Below are positions 1 through 8,462 of a DNA stretch of 64,000 nucleotides, in pieces. The stretch spans positions 80,103 through 144,102 of the forward strand of contig NZ_CALART010000030.1 of NCBI RefSeq assembly GCF_937888285.1. The letters run 5' to 3'. This DNA comes from an uncultured Aquimonas sp. GTDB taxonomy: Bacteria > Pseudomonadota > Gammaproteobacteria > Xanthomonadales > Xanthomonadaceae. Position numbers and translations under genes: made by a program. The notes below the pieces were generated by a model. That model was not told the DNA's origin. It made no database searches and saw only the letters and a list, made by a program, of their open reading frames with translations. Position 1 is the first letter of the stretch; every line of letters begins with the position of its first letter.

Positions 1-137
1 CTGGTGGCATCGCCGGGCGCGTCCTTGCCCATGTCCTGCATCACCAGCCAGCCGCCCAGTGCGAGCAGGCCGAGCACCAGCAGCACGGAGATCAACTTGC
101 CGGCGGCATTGCCGGATTGCAGCTTCAGTCGGTTCAT
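1..137 (-). CDS. Membrane-anchored protein, N-terminal fragment (cut by window edge)
   Basis: Only the first 45 or so codons are visible. They encode a short basic start (MNRLKLQSG), then a hydrophobic helix rich in Leu, Val and Gly at about residues 14-32, then an acidic, polar stretch (QDMGKDAPGD). This looks like an uncleaved signal anchor or signal peptide that places the rest of the protein in the periplasm. The start is supported by an AAGGAG ribosome binding site seven bases upstream. It lies 52 bases downstream of the coiled-coil membrane protein gene on the same strand and so is probably the last visible gene of the PspA/AAA operon. The family cannot be named from this fragment. Confidence 0.7.
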   Translation of the reverse strand, partial: MNRLKLQSGNAAGKLISVLLVLGLLALGGWLVMQDMGKDAPGDAT

Positions 138-189
138 GCGGGCACTCCTTGAGCGCGGGTGGCGATGCAGATTGAACAGGGGTTCGAAG

Positions 190-1065
190 TCACGACAGCC
201 GCTCTGACGCGCGCCCCCGCTGCGGCACCGGCGGCGGCCCCTGCAGCACGCGCTTGGGCAGGCGCACGGGTTCGGGGCCTTCGAGGATGCCGGCCAGGTC
301 GCGCTGGCGCTCCAGCCAGCGGTTCGCCTCGTCGAATGAGCTGGCCAGGGCATTGAGCGAATGCACGACGCCATCGGCATCGGTGGCGAGCAGGCTCTGC
401 TCGCGGATCAGAGAAATCTGCTGGTCGATGCGGGCGAGCTCGGCGTCGACATGCTCGAGCCGCTCGCCGGCGGCCGCGTGCGCGGCCTGGCGCTGGTCGA
501 TCACCGACACCTGCTGTTCCAGGCTGCGGCGCAGGTCGACGCCGAGGCTGCTGTCTTCAAGGCGCGCACGCAGCGCGTCCTCCTGCTGCTGCAGGCGCGC
601 ACTCTCGGCCTGCGCGGTCTGCACCACGTGGCCGATCGCCATGCGCGCGGCGAGCAGGCGCAGATGCAGCCAAACGAGCTGCTCTACGCTGTCGGCATGG
701 GTGGCCATCAGGCTGGAGCTGCGCAGACGGCCGACGATCTCTCTCGCGCGCGCTTCGATCTGCTGGTGCTGCGCGATTTCGGCGGCGCCCAGCTGCCCGA
801 GCAGGGCGCGATAGCGCGCGTCCTCGGCCGACTCCTCGATGCGCTCGCTGTGGCCGGGCTTGAACGCTGCCGAGTCGACCGTGGCGCGGAAGCGCTTGCT
901 GCTGGAGGTCGCCCACAGGTAGGCGACTTCGAGCCCCGCGCCCAGCACCCAGAAGCCCGGACTCAGGAACGCCCCGAGCAGACCGAAGGCAGCGAGACCG
1001 ATCCAGTTCGGCGGGATCGGCATGCCCAGCGGACGGGCATTGAAGGCGCGCCAGACGTACTTCAT
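190..1065 (-). CDS. Two-helix membrane protein with long coiled coil, partner of AAA ATPase
   Basis: This 291-residue protein starts MKYVWRAFNARPLG and has a hydrophobic region at about residues 20-55 that can form one or two membrane helices. The remainder is charged and helical, with heptad-like Leu/Ala spacing (for example QQEDALRARLEDSSLG), which suggests a long cytoplasmic coiled coil. A proline-rich tail follows. The ATG overlaps the stop codon of the upstream AAA ATPase gene by four bases (ATGA), so the two are translationally coupled and probably work together. No family is recognised with confidence. A plausible role is membrane tether or adaptor for the ATPase and the PspA-like protein, which is inference from context. 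The start is preferred over upstream in-frame codons because those lie inside the ATPase gene. Confidence 0.8.
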   Translation of the reverse strand: MKYVWRAFNARPLGMPIPPNWIGLAAFGLLGAFLSPGFWVLGAGLEVAYLWATSSSKRFRATVDSAAFKPGHSERIEESAEDARYRALLGQLGAAEIAQHQQIEARAREIVGRLRSSSLMATHADSVEQLVWLHLRLLAARMAIGHVVQTAQAESARLQQQEDALRARLEDSSLGVDLRRSLEQQVSVIDQRQAAHAAAGERLEHVDAELARIDQQISLIREQSLLATDADGVVHSLNALASSFDEANRWLERQRDLAGILEGPEPVRLPKRVLQGPPPVPQRGRASERLS

Positions 1066-2711
1066 GCCGGCGTGGCTCCGTAGGGCCGCAGGCGCTCGGG
1101 CACGAACTGCATGTCGGTGGCCTCGCGGATGGCGATGCGCATCTGGAACTCGAGCACATCCAGCGGCACCGGCGGCTGATAGCCGACCAGGCAGGCGCGC
1201 ACGGCGTCGACCGTGGACTCTTCCAGCGTGCGCACGCGCCGATAGACCTTCACCGCCAGCGCCTCGGCGGCACCGGGGGTCAGCAGCAGGGGCAGGTCGA
1301 GTTCGGCGAGCGCATCGACGCCGGGGCTGACATCGAGGCGCTTCAGCAGCGCGTGCAGCAGACCTGCGCTCTCGTGCTCCGTGCTGGTCGGCAGCAGCGG
1401 AATCTTGACGTCGATGCGGCCGGGACGCTTCAAGTCCACTTCGATCAGGTCGGGGCGAGAGCTGGCCAGGATCCACATCACCCGGCCGCGGTTCTTACCG
1501 TCGCTCATCTCCTGCGCGATCATCGAGTACAGGCGCCCGGACAGACCGCTGTCGCCGCTGCCGGAGTCGCGCTTGCCCAGCGTCTGGTCGGCTTCATCAA
1601 CGAAGACGATGCAGCGGCCGAGCGCGCGGATCAGGCGGAAGATCTTCTCCAGATTGCCCTCGCTGGAGCCGACCCAGCGGTCGCGGAAGTTCTTGAGCTT
1701 CACCACCGGCACGCTGGCCTCGCCAGCGAGGCATTCGACCAGATAGGTCTTGCCGGTGCCGACCGGCCCGCAAAAGATGTAGCCCATCGGCAGCGCGCGC
1801 AGGTCGGACTTGCGCCACAGCGCCATGTCCTGGCGCAGCCAGGCCTTCAGCGCCTCGGGCGAGTGGTAGTCGTCGAGCGTGCGCTCGCTGCGGATGAACT
1901 CGATCAGGCCGGCGGCATCGCCCTCGATCATCGCCTTGCGCACGTTGATCCAGTCGGCCTCGGCCAGCTGCTGACCCTCGTGCGCGCGCCGGCGCACCAG
2001 CGACTGCAGCGCACTGAGGGATACGCCGGCCAGCTGGTCGGCGATCTCGCTGCCCTGCCCCGCATCGAAGGCGCTTGGGTGGTCGACGCGAAGCTGCGCA
2101 AGCGCCTGCTCGATCTCGGGCTTCTGCGGCAGCGGCAGCTGCACGCGCTCGACCCGCGGATTGTTGGCCACCAGCGGATGCAGGTCGTGCAGGTTGTCGG
2201 CGATCAGCAGGCTGACGAAGGGCAGCTCGGCGAAAGGGGATTCACCCGCCCAGTCGCGGACCAGGCTGGCGAGGCTGGCGGTTTCGAAATCACCGGCGCG
2301 ATTGGCCGGCAGAAACTGGTCGGCGCCGCGCACCAGCACCGCGACAGGCTCGGCCTCGCCACGGCCCAGCGCGCGCAGGTTGCCGCGGTAGCGCAGATAG
2401 CGGCTGATCAGCTCGACCGCCGCGCGCGGGTCGTGGCCCACGCTGGACAGCTGCGCCGCTCCCGGCCAGGCCTGGAAACCCTCGCTGCTGCGCAGGGCCG
2501 ACAGCCCGTTGCCAGGATCGAAGACGAACACCAGCGGGAAGCCCTGCAGCAGTCGCGCATCGAGGTACTCGACCACGCCGACCAGACGGCCGTTCAGCAC
2601 GAAGCGATCGGCGACGTTGCCGTGCAGGATGAACTGGCCATGGGCACCGCTTTCGTAGGCCAGCTTGAGGGCCTGGGCCCAGGGCGGAAGGACGGTCGTG
2701 GCGGTATTCAA
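1062..2711 (-). CDS. Classical AAA ATPase with degenerate N-terminal ATPase-like region
   Basis: The 549-residue protein has an intact AAA module in its C-terminal half: Walker A GPVGTGKT at about residue 316, Walker B IVFVDEAD, and a second region of homology ending in RPGRID with the arginine finger. The pore loop (RDRWVGSSEGNLEKIF) has the Trp-Val-Gly pattern of classical AAA proteins such as Vps4 and p97. The first 250 residues look like a worn ATPase domain: there is no Walker A, but a Walker-B-like strand (AVLVRGADQFLP) and a later LLIADNLHDL strand resemble the core. Such enzymes thread or disassemble protein polymers. Downstream of a PspA gene, its likely substrate is the PspA polymer. 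It overlaps the next gene by four bases. Confidence 0.88.
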   Translation of the reverse strand: MNTATTVLPPWAQALKLAYESGAHGQFILHGNVADRFVLNGRLVGVVEYLDARLLQGFPLVFVFDPGNGLSALRSSEGFQAWPGAAQLSSVGHDPRAAVELISRYLRYRGNLRALGRGEAEPVAVLVRGADQFLPANRAGDFETASLASLVRDWAGESPFAELPFVSLLIADNLHDLHPLVANNPRVERVQLPLPQKPEIEQALAQLRVDHPSAFDAGQGSEIADQLAGVSLSALQSLVRRRAHEGQQLAEADWINVRKAMIEGDAAGLIEFIRSERTLDDYHSPEALKAWLRQDMALWRKSDLRALPMGYIFCGPVGTGKTYLVECLAGEASVPVVKLKNFRDRWVGSSEGNLEKIFRLIRALGRCIVFVDEADQTLGKRDSGSGDSGLSGRLYSMIAQEMSDGKNRGRVMWILASSRPDLIEVDLKRPGRIDVKIPLLPTSTEHESAGLLHALLKRLDVSPGVDALAELDLPLLLTPGAAEALAVKVYRRVRTLEESTVDAVRACLVGYQPPVPLDVLEFQMRIAIREATDMQFVPERLRPYGATPA

Positions 2712-2774
2712 GGTCGAGGTCTTCCGGTGGTTGCCGCGTGTGGGCGGAGCATCGGCTGAGGGTCGCGCTCTGCA

Positions 2775-2797
2775 CCCCTCTCCTCACGGGAGAGGGG
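2775..2797. repeat. CCCCTCTCC inverted repeat (hairpin) between pspA and the AAA gene
   Basis: A perfect nine-base-pair stem (CCCCTCTCC / GGAGAGGGG) encloses a five-base loop TCACG. It sits in the 287-base gap between the PspA-like gene and the AAA ATPase gene. The same motif recurs at 32995-33032 and 33067-33091, so it is a dispersed element and not a gene-specific site. There is no T-run, so a simple intrinsic terminator is not supported, though it could separate or stabilise transcripts. The rest of the gap shows no gene. Confidence 0.75.
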
Positions 2798-2998
2798 CCG
2801 GTAGAGGGCTGTGCGAAGCGCCGCATTGCATACGAACGCTTCCGGCGAGCCACGCAAATCGAGGCCGGACAGCCAATGACCGGGGCGAGGGTGCAGCTCC
2901 GGTGGGCCAGGGCCCACCCTATGCGATTGCGAGGTGACCGTCGGACGCAGCGCAGTCACGACACCGCCGCAATCCCCTCCAATCCCCAATCCCGGCTC

Positions 2999-3757
2999 TT
3001 ACTGCTGCTCCGACTGCGGTGCCGCACTCGTGCCCATGCTGCGCGTCGCCGGCTGCGCCGCAGGAGCCGCCTGCCCCGGCAGGCTGATGCCTTCGGCGGC
3101 GGCAAAGTCGGCCAAGGCCTGCGAGGCCAGCGCATCCATCTCGGCCTGCTTGACGTTGATATCCGTCATGTCCAGCGAGTCCTTGGCGACGCGGGCGCGG
3201 CCGGCGGCGCGGTTGCGCTCTTCCTCGACCATCTCGTGCAGGCGATTGAGCGTGTCGCCCGAGCCGCCGATGCTGCCGATCATGCCGGCGGCCATCTCGT
3301 TCATCTCGGCCACTGCCGACTTCATGCGCATGTCGTTGATCGCGCCCTTCAGCGAATCGATCTTGGCGCGGGCCGCCTGCACGGCGACATCGCGGGCCTT
3401 GATCAGGTTCTGGTAGGTCTCTTCCGCGGAGGCCATCTGGTTGCGGTTCTCGGCCAGCTCGCGGCTCACCGTCTGCAGGCGCAGCGCGTACTGGGCGGCG
3501 GCCTGCTGGTTGCCGGCGCGCAGATGCGCCGTGGTGCTGGCGCGCAGCTCGGCCTCGTCGCGCTCCAGCTTGCGCACCTGCGAGATCAGACGCTCGACCA
3601 GGCCGGCGTGCGCGGCCAGGCTCTGGTTGTAGTTGCCGATCTGCTTGCGCAGGTTCTCCTGCTCCAGCTCGAGCAGGGCTTCGGGGTTGCGCTTCTCGAT
3701 GCCCTTGATGAACAGGGAAAAGAAACCGCGCACAACATTGACAAGGCGACCGAACAT
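2999..3757 (-). CDS. PspA/IM30 family membrane-remodelling protein
   Basis: The 252-residue protein begins MFGRLVNVVRGFFSLFIKGIE, an amphipathic helix typical of PspA/IM30. It then continues as an almost entirely helical coiled coil (residues about 25-200) with the usual pattern of AEMNEMAAGMIGSIGG near the C-terminal third. The family binds stressed inner membrane and forms ESCRT-III-like polymers. The start at 3757 is chosen because it begins exactly at the conserved amphipathic helix and has a GGAGC site six bases upstream; the longer frame to 3850 adds an unrelated Pro/Arg-rich stretch. The final 30 residues are Ala/Gln/Pro-rich. No pspF, pspB or pspC is nearby. The neighbours are an AAA ATPase and membrane proteins, so regulation is likely different from the enterobacterial psp operon. 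Confidence 0.9.
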   Translation of the reverse strand: MFGRLVNVVRGFFSLFIKGIEKRNPEALLELEQENLRKQIGNYNQSLAAHAGLVERLISQVRKLERDEAELRASTTAHLRAGNQQAAAQYALRLQTVSRELAENRNQMASAEETYQNLIKARDVAVQAARAKIDSLKGAINDMRMKSAVAEMNEMAAGMIGSIGGSGDTLNRLHEMVEEERNRAAGRARVAKDSLDMTDINVKQAEMDALASQALADFAAAEGISLPGQAAPAAQPATRSMGTSAAPQSEQQ

Positions 3758-3923
3758 GGCTGCTCCAGCGAAGCCCGCGATGGGCGTTGATCGGGCCGGG
3801 GTTCCCACGCTCCCCGGCGGTACGGCGCCTGACGCACGCGTCGGCGCCACTGTGACGCGACACGTTACCGCGTTGGGCTTGCGTGAAAAAGGCTTGCGCT
3901 GGGCCGTCGCGGCTCAGGCCGGA

Positions 3924-5270
3924 TCAGAAACCAAAACGCAGGGCCTGGTCGATCTCGACCGGAAAGGCGACGTTGACGTCGGGCGAGCACGACTTGTCGT
4001 CGCGACTGACCGGCCAGTGCAGCACGTAGAGCGGCGGGGCCTGCTGCTCGCGCGCGACCGCGGCGAGCCGGGCCATGCCCTCGCGGTCGTTGTAGTAGGA
4101 CTCCGCGACGATCAGCGGCACCTCGCCCAGGCCAATCCGGCGCAGTCGATCGACGATACGCCCGTACAGCTCGCCCTCGTCGGCCTCGGGCCAGCGATAG
4201 ATCGAGAAGGCGAAGGCCCCGGGATAGACACGCTCACCGCCCGGCAGCCGATAGACATAGCTGGTGTGCTCCAGGCGCGCGCGCAGGCGGTCGGGATCCG
4301 GGTCCGAGATCGAGGAGAAGCCGACGCTGCGCTGCGGGTCGAAGCGGCTGACGTAGTTCTGCCACATTCGGTTCGCGTAGCGGCTCCAAGGCTCGTTGTC
4401 GGGCTCGGTCGGCAGGAACACCGTCTGCCCCAGCAGGTTGACGAAACGCGCCCGCGGCATGCCCTCGGTCATCAGGTCGACGCGGTAGTCGACTCCCGAG
4501 CCTTCGATGATCGGCATCAGGTTGGCGATGAGGTTCCAGTTCTCCTCGAAGATGCTCTCGTCGTAGCGGGTCCACTGCGCCACGTCGTTGCCGCCCTGCG
4601 GGTGGAAGCGCACCAGCAGCTGGGCGAAGCCGGCCGCGCGGATGTCGGCCAGCAGATCAGCGAGGTTCTGGCGCATCCGCGGATGCAGATCGCCGCCGGT
4701 CGAGTCGAGGATGGCCGAGCCTGGCCAGACGCCATCGGCATCGGCTGAGCCGGGCGCGCGGAAGTGGTAGATGCCGACCGCGATGCTCTCGCTGCCGCGC
4801 GCGCGCAGCTCGACCAGGATGTCGGTGACGCGCTGGCGCACGCCTGGCTTGTGCAGGTTGGCGAGCACGCCGAAAGGCTCGCGGTCGCAGTTCGGGCCGA
4901 GATCGAAGAAGCCGAGATTCACGCCCGGCCGCGCCTCGCTGCTCACGCGCTGGACGCCGCCCTCTTCCAGGCCGGTCGCAATGCCGCGGCTGGGTCCGCG
5001 CAGCGCCCGCAGCGCCGGCGCCAGCCCGCGTCGACCGGTGGCATCGGCGACGCCAGCCGGACCGTCGACGACAAGTTCAGGGTTGCCGTTCGGCCACTGC
5101 ACCGGCCGCAGCGGCTGCGCCTGCAGGCTGAGCGGCAGGGCCAGCAGCGCGCTGCACAGCAAGGCTGCAGTCAACGCCGAGCGCACGCACAAGCGCGAAG
5201 CGCCGCAGCGAGCGACCGCCTCGACCAGCGCCCGCAGGCGCCGGCCGAAGCGCAGCGGATCAGAACGCAT
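3924..5270 (-). CDS. Secreted protein of unknown function, possibly glycoside-hydrolase-like
   Basis: The 448-residue protein has a long basic N-terminus followed by a hydrophobic stretch (SALTAALLCSALLALPLSLQAQ), a likely signal peptide ending near residue 52. The mature part alternates beta-strand-like and helical segments (LGFFDLGPNC, AVGIYHFRAP, AQLLVRFHPQGGNDV, VPLIVAESYYN), as in a TIM barrel of the glycoside hydrolase type. A conserved-looking acidic residue in LIVAESYY could be catalytic, but this is speculative. No family is recognised. It overlaps the 3' end of the gcdH gene by 11 bases on the same strand, so it may be co-transcribed. The first start may be too far upstream; no better ATG exists before the signal peptide. 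Confidence 0.75.
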   Translation of the reverse strand: MRSDPLRFGRRLRALVEAVARCGASRLCVRSALTAALLCSALLALPLSLQAQPLRPVQWPNGNPELVVDGPAGVADATGRRGLAPALRALRGPSRGIATGLEEGGVQRVSSEARPGVNLGFFDLGPNCDREPFGVLANLHKPGVRQRVTDILVELRARGSESIAVGIYHFRAPGSADADGVWPGSAILDSTGGDLHPRMRQNLADLLADIRAAGFAQLLVRFHPQGGNDVAQWTRYDESIFEENWNLIANLMPIIEGSGVDYRVDLMTEGMPRARFVNLLGQTVFLPTEPDNEPWSRYANRMWQNYVSRFDPQRSVGFSSISDPDPDRLRARLEHTSYVYRLPGGERVYPGAFAFSIYRWPEADEGELYGRIVDRLRRIGLGEVPLIVAESYYNDREGMARLAAVAREQQAPPLYVLHWPVSRDDKSCSPDVNVAFPVEIDQALRFGF

Positions 5271-6423
5271 TGATCCCGGTCACCTCGCGGCCCACCACCA
5301 GCTGGTGGACGGTCTCGGTGCCTTCGTAGGTGATGACCGATTCGAGGTTCAGCGCATGCCGGATCGGGCAGTACTCGGTGGTGATGCCCGAGCCGCCGAG
5401 AATGTCGCGGGCCTCGCGGGCGATGTCGAGCGCGATCCGGCAGTTGTTCCACTTGGCCAGGCTGACCTGGGTCGGCTGCATCTGGCCGGCATCCTTCAGG
5501 CGGCCAAGCTGCAGCACCAGCAGCTGCGCCAGGGTGATGCGGCGGGCCATCTCGGCCAGCTTGATCTGCACCGCCTGCGTCGCCGCGATCGGGCGGTTGA
5601 ACAGGATGCGCTCCTTGGCGTAGTTCGCCGCTTCGGTGTAACAGGCGATGGCTGCCCCGATCGGTCCCCAGGTGATGCCGTAGCGGGCCTGGGTCAGACA
5701 GCCCAGCGGCCCCTTCAAGCCCTTGACGTTGGGCAGGCGCTGGCGGTCGTTGACGCGGACGTTGTCGAAGAACAGGCCACTGGTCACCGAGGCGCGCAGG
5801 CTCATCTTGCGGTGGATTTCCTGGGCCGCGAACCCCTTGCTGTCGGTCGGCACGATGAAGCCCTGGATGCCTTCATCGGTCATCGCCCAGACGATGGCGA
5901 TGTGGGCCAGGTTGCCGTTGGTGATCCACATCTTGGCGCCGTTGATGACCCAGTCGTCGCCGTCGCGCTTGGCATGGGTCTTCATGTTGGCCGGGTCGGA
6001 GCCGCCGTGCGGCTCGGTCAGGCCGAAGCAGCCGATGATCTCGCCGCGTGCCATGCCCGGCAGGTACTGACGACGCTGCTCTTCCGAGCCATAGGCGTAG
6101 ATCGGATACATGCACAGCGAGCTCTGCACCGAGACGAAGCTGCGGATGCCCGAGTCACCGCGCTCCAGCTCCTGGCAGATCAGGCCGTAACTGACCGCGT
6201 TCAGGCCGGCGCAGCCGTAGTCTTCGGGCAGCGAGGAGCCCAACAGACCGAGACTCGCGATCTCCGGCACCAGTTCCTTCGGGAAGCGCCCCTGGTCGAA
6301 GCAGTCGCCAATGATCGGCAGCACGCGCTCGTCGGTGAAGCGGGCCACGGTGTCCTGCACGGCGCGCTCCTCGTCGGTGAGCAGCGAGCGGACATCGAAC
6401 AGGTCGGAGGCGTTCAGGGGCAT
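5260..6423 (-). CDS. gcdH: Glutaryl-CoA dehydrogenase
   Basis: This 387-residue acyl-CoA dehydrogenase is of the GcdH type, which oxidatively decarboxylates glutaryl-CoA to crotonyl-CoA in lysine, hydroxylysine and tryptophan breakdown. Visible landmarks are the FAD/substrate signature CFGLTEPHGGSDPANMKT, the substrate-binding segment TQARYGITWGPIGAA, the DILGGSGITTEY loop, and the catalytic-base region ITYEGTETVHQLVVGR near the C-terminus. The length matches the family. The start at 6423 gives the expected MPLNASDLFDVRSLL-type N-terminus; the longer frame to 6618 runs into repeat-like intergenic DNA. It is a single gene, not next to other glutarate genes, with the secreted unknown protein just downstream. 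Confidence 0.95.
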   Translation of the reverse strand: MPLNASDLFDVRSLLTDEERAVQDTVARFTDERVLPIIGDCFDQGRFPKELVPEIASLGLLGSSLPEDYGCAGLNAVSYGLICQELERGDSGIRSFVSVQSSLCMYPIYAYGSEEQRRQYLPGMARGEIIGCFGLTEPHGGSDPANMKTHAKRDGDDWVINGAKMWITNGNLAHIAIVWAMTDEGIQGFIVPTDSKGFAAQEIHRKMSLRASVTSGLFFDNVRVNDRQRLPNVKGLKGPLGCLTQARYGITWGPIGAAIACYTEAANYAKERILFNRPIAATQAVQIKLAEMARRITLAQLLVLQLGRLKDAGQMQPTQVSLAKWNNCRIALDIAREARDILGGSGITTEYCPIRHALNLESVITYEGTETVHQLVVGREVTGINAF

Positions 6424-6517
6424 GGGGGCGGTCGATCGGTGGTTGGAAGTTGCGAATTGTAGCCGGGCCCGACCTTCGCAGGCATCAACGTGCCGTGGAG
6501 CGGAACGGCTTGGAGCC

Positions 6518-6547
6518 GGGATTCGGGAGTGGGGATTCGGGATTCGT
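6518..6547. repeat. GGGATTCGGGATT-type dispersed repeat
   Basis: This is a copy of a short G/T-rich direct-repeat element (units like GGGATTCGGGA and GGGGATTCGGGATT) in the roughly 430-base divergent gap between gcdH and the amidohydrolase gene. Closely similar copies lie at 34191-34220 and, inverted, at 34324-34353. A shorter degenerate version is near 2974-2997. Nothing else in this gap looks like a gene. Confidence 0.7.
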
Positions 6548-6851
6548 GTACCGCCGGCAGGTTCGCGCTGGTCTGGCGGCTGTCCGCGGGTGTGTGGTTC
6601 GCGTGCGCGACTTTGCATCTGCAGAGGCAGGGCAGCCCGGAAGGCTTGACCTCAGCACGCCACCGCCTTGCGTAGGAGCCCGCTTGCAGGCGACACCGCG
6701 CTCCACGCGTGCGAAGGCCCTAGCCCGAACGCCATCCGAGGCGGCACCCCCGACTTCCGACAGGCACGACCTGCCGCGCCCTCGCCTACCATCGCCGCGG
6801 GGACTCGCGCCGATTCGCGGCGCGCTCGCAGCATTCAATCAGGGGAACACC

Positions 6852-8165
6852 ATGCACGCACGCCATTGCCGCGCCCAGCTCGCGCTGCTCGCCGTTTCGC
6901 TGTCCGCCGCACTCGCAGCGCACGCCGCGCCGCAGGTGCTGCACTGTGGGCAGGTCTTCGACGCGAACTCCGCGCGCCTGCTCGGCGAGCACAGCCTGGT
7001 CATCAACGAGGGCCGCATCACGGAAGTGCGTGCCGGCAAGGTCGAGGCATCGACACTCGGCGCCGATGCCACCGCCATCGATCTGTCCGCCCACACCTGC
7101 CTGCCGGGCCTGATCGACATGCACGTGCACCTCGGCTCGCAGACCAGCCCGGCGGCCTATTCCGAAGGTTTCCGCCTGAATCCGGAGGACTACGCCCTGC
7201 GCTCGGTGGGCTATGCGGAGACCACGCTCAAGGCCGGCTTCACCACGGTGCGCGACCTCGGCGGTCTGCAGACGCTCGCCCTGCGCAATGCGATCAACGA
7301 GGGGCGCATCGTCGGCCCGCGCATCTTCGCCGCCGACAAGTCCCTGGCGACCACCGGCGGCCATGCCGATCCACGCAACGGCATCAACCGCGAGCTGGCG
7401 GAATCGCTGGGCTGGCCCGGTCCGGAGGAAGGCGTGGTCGCCGGGCCCTACGAGGCCCGTCGCGCGGTGCGCCAGCGCTACAAGGAAGGCTCGGACGTCA
7501 TCAAGCTCACCGCCACCGGCGGCGTGCTGAGCTTCGCCAAGAGCGGCGACAACCCGCAGTTCATGGAAGACGAGATCCGCGCCATCGTCGAGACCGCACG
7601 CGACTACGGCTACAAGGTCGCCGCCCACGCGCACGGCAAGGAGGGCATGCGCCGCGCGGTGGCGGCCGGCGTCGACTCGATCGAGCACGGCACCTACATG
7701 GACGAGGACGTGTTCAAGCTGATGCGCGAGAAAGGCACCTGGTACGTGCCGACCATCAGCGCCGGCGTGTTCGTCAGCGAGAAGGCCCGCGAGGTCGGCT
7801 ACTACCCGGAGATCGTGCGGCCCAAGGCCCAGCGCATCGGCGCGCTGATCCAGGGCACGGCCGGACGCGCCCATGCCGCCGGTGTCAGGATCGCCTTCGG
7901 CACGGACGCCGGCGTGTTCCCGCACGGCGACAACGCGCGTGAGTTCGAGCTGATGGTCGAGGCCGGCATGCCCGCCAGCTTTGCCCTGCAGAGCGCGACG
8001 AAGAACGCCGCCGAGCTGCTCGGCGAATGGGAGAGCCTGGGCAGCCTGGAAGCCGGCAAGCTCGCCGACGTGGTCGCCGTGGCTGGCAATCCGATCGAGA
8101 ACATCGGCCTGATGCGCGATGTGCAGTTCGTGATGAAGGCCGGCGACGTGGTCAAGGCGCCCTGA
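6852..8165 (+). CDS. Secreted metal-dependent amidohydrolase (Xaa-Pro/imidazolonepropionase-like)
   Basis: The 437-residue protein begins with a clear signal peptide (MHARHCRAQLALLAVSLSAALAAHA). It has the landmarks of the amidohydrolase superfamily: LIDMHVHL (HxH metal site), DVIKLTATGG with the bridging lysine, AAHAHG and SIEHGT (metal histidines), and AFGTDAG (catalytic aspartate). The GGVLSFAKSGDNPQF loop and NAAELLGEWESLGSLEAGKLADVV ending are typical of the group that includes exported prolidase-like carboxypeptidases that release C-terminal residues from dipeptides. The exact substrate cannot be read from sequence. The start has an AGGGG site six bases upstream. It is transcribed divergently from gcdH and followed by a hairpin-rich gap. 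Confidence 0.9.
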   Translation: MHARHCRAQLALLAVSLSAALAAHAAPQVLHCGQVFDANSARLLGEHSLVINEGRITEVRAGKVEASTLGADATAIDLSAHTCLPGLIDMHVHLGSQTSPAAYSEGFRLNPEDYALRSVGYAETTLKAGFTTVRDLGGLQTLALRNAINEGRIVGPRIFAADKSLATTGGHADPRNGINRELAESLGWPGPEEGVVAGPYEARRAVRQRYKEGSDVIKLTATGGVLSFAKSGDNPQFMEDEIRAIVETARDYGYKVAAHAHGKEGMRRAVAAGVDSIEHGTYMDEDVFKLMREKGTWYVPTISAGVFVSEKAREVGYYPEIVRPKAQRIGALIQGTAGRAHAAGVRIAFGTDAGVFPHGDNAREFELMVEAGMPASFALQSATKNAAELLGEWESLGSLEAGKLADVVAVAGNPIENIGLMRDVQFVMKAGDVVKAP

Positions 8166-8313
8166 GAACCTGCTTCGGGCAAGGCTGAATGCATCAGCGT
8201 TGCCCCGGAGCCGGCTTGCGCACGCGGGCGAGCGGCTCGGCAGCCTGTTGAAGAATCGCCCTCCCCGGGCGTTGTTTTCGTCGACGGTCCGGCGCAGGTC
8301 CGTACCGCCTCAC

Positions 8314-8345
8314 GACCCATCAAGCGCTTACACGCTTGATGGGTC
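8314..8345. repeat. Perfect 13-bp inverted repeat
   Basis: Arms GACCCATCAAGCG and CGCTTGATGGGTC flank the six-base loop CTTACA, giving a strong hairpin about 150 bases after the amidohydrolase stop. No T-tract follows, so it is either a factor-assisted transcript end or part of a mobile-element remnant. A second hairpin follows at 8370-8395. Confidence 0.75.
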
Positions 8346-8369
8346 GCTCCGACCATCCATGGCCGGTCT

Positions 8370-8395
8370 AGCAGGCTGTTCTGCAACAGCCTGCT
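8370..8395. repeat. Perfect 11-bp inverted repeat
   Basis: Arms AGCAGGCTGTT and AACAGCCTGCT enclose the loop CTGC. Related text (CAGCCTGTTGAAGAATC) occurs at about 8241-8258. Similar CAGGCTGTTGAA strings are seen at the ends of some insertion sequences, so the 8180-8400 region may be an eroded mobile-element end. No transposase coding remains. Confidence 0.65.
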
Positions 8396-8462
8396 GGGCC
8401 CGCCACGGATCCGCGCCGAGCGCAGGGCTCCAGCGCCGGCTGCCACCGGGCACGCGTTGTGC

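Noticed and set aside
1353..2759. Open frame of 468 codons opposite the AAA ATPase gene
   Set aside because: It lies antisense to a protein with clear Walker motifs; the composition is typical of high-GC shadow frames.
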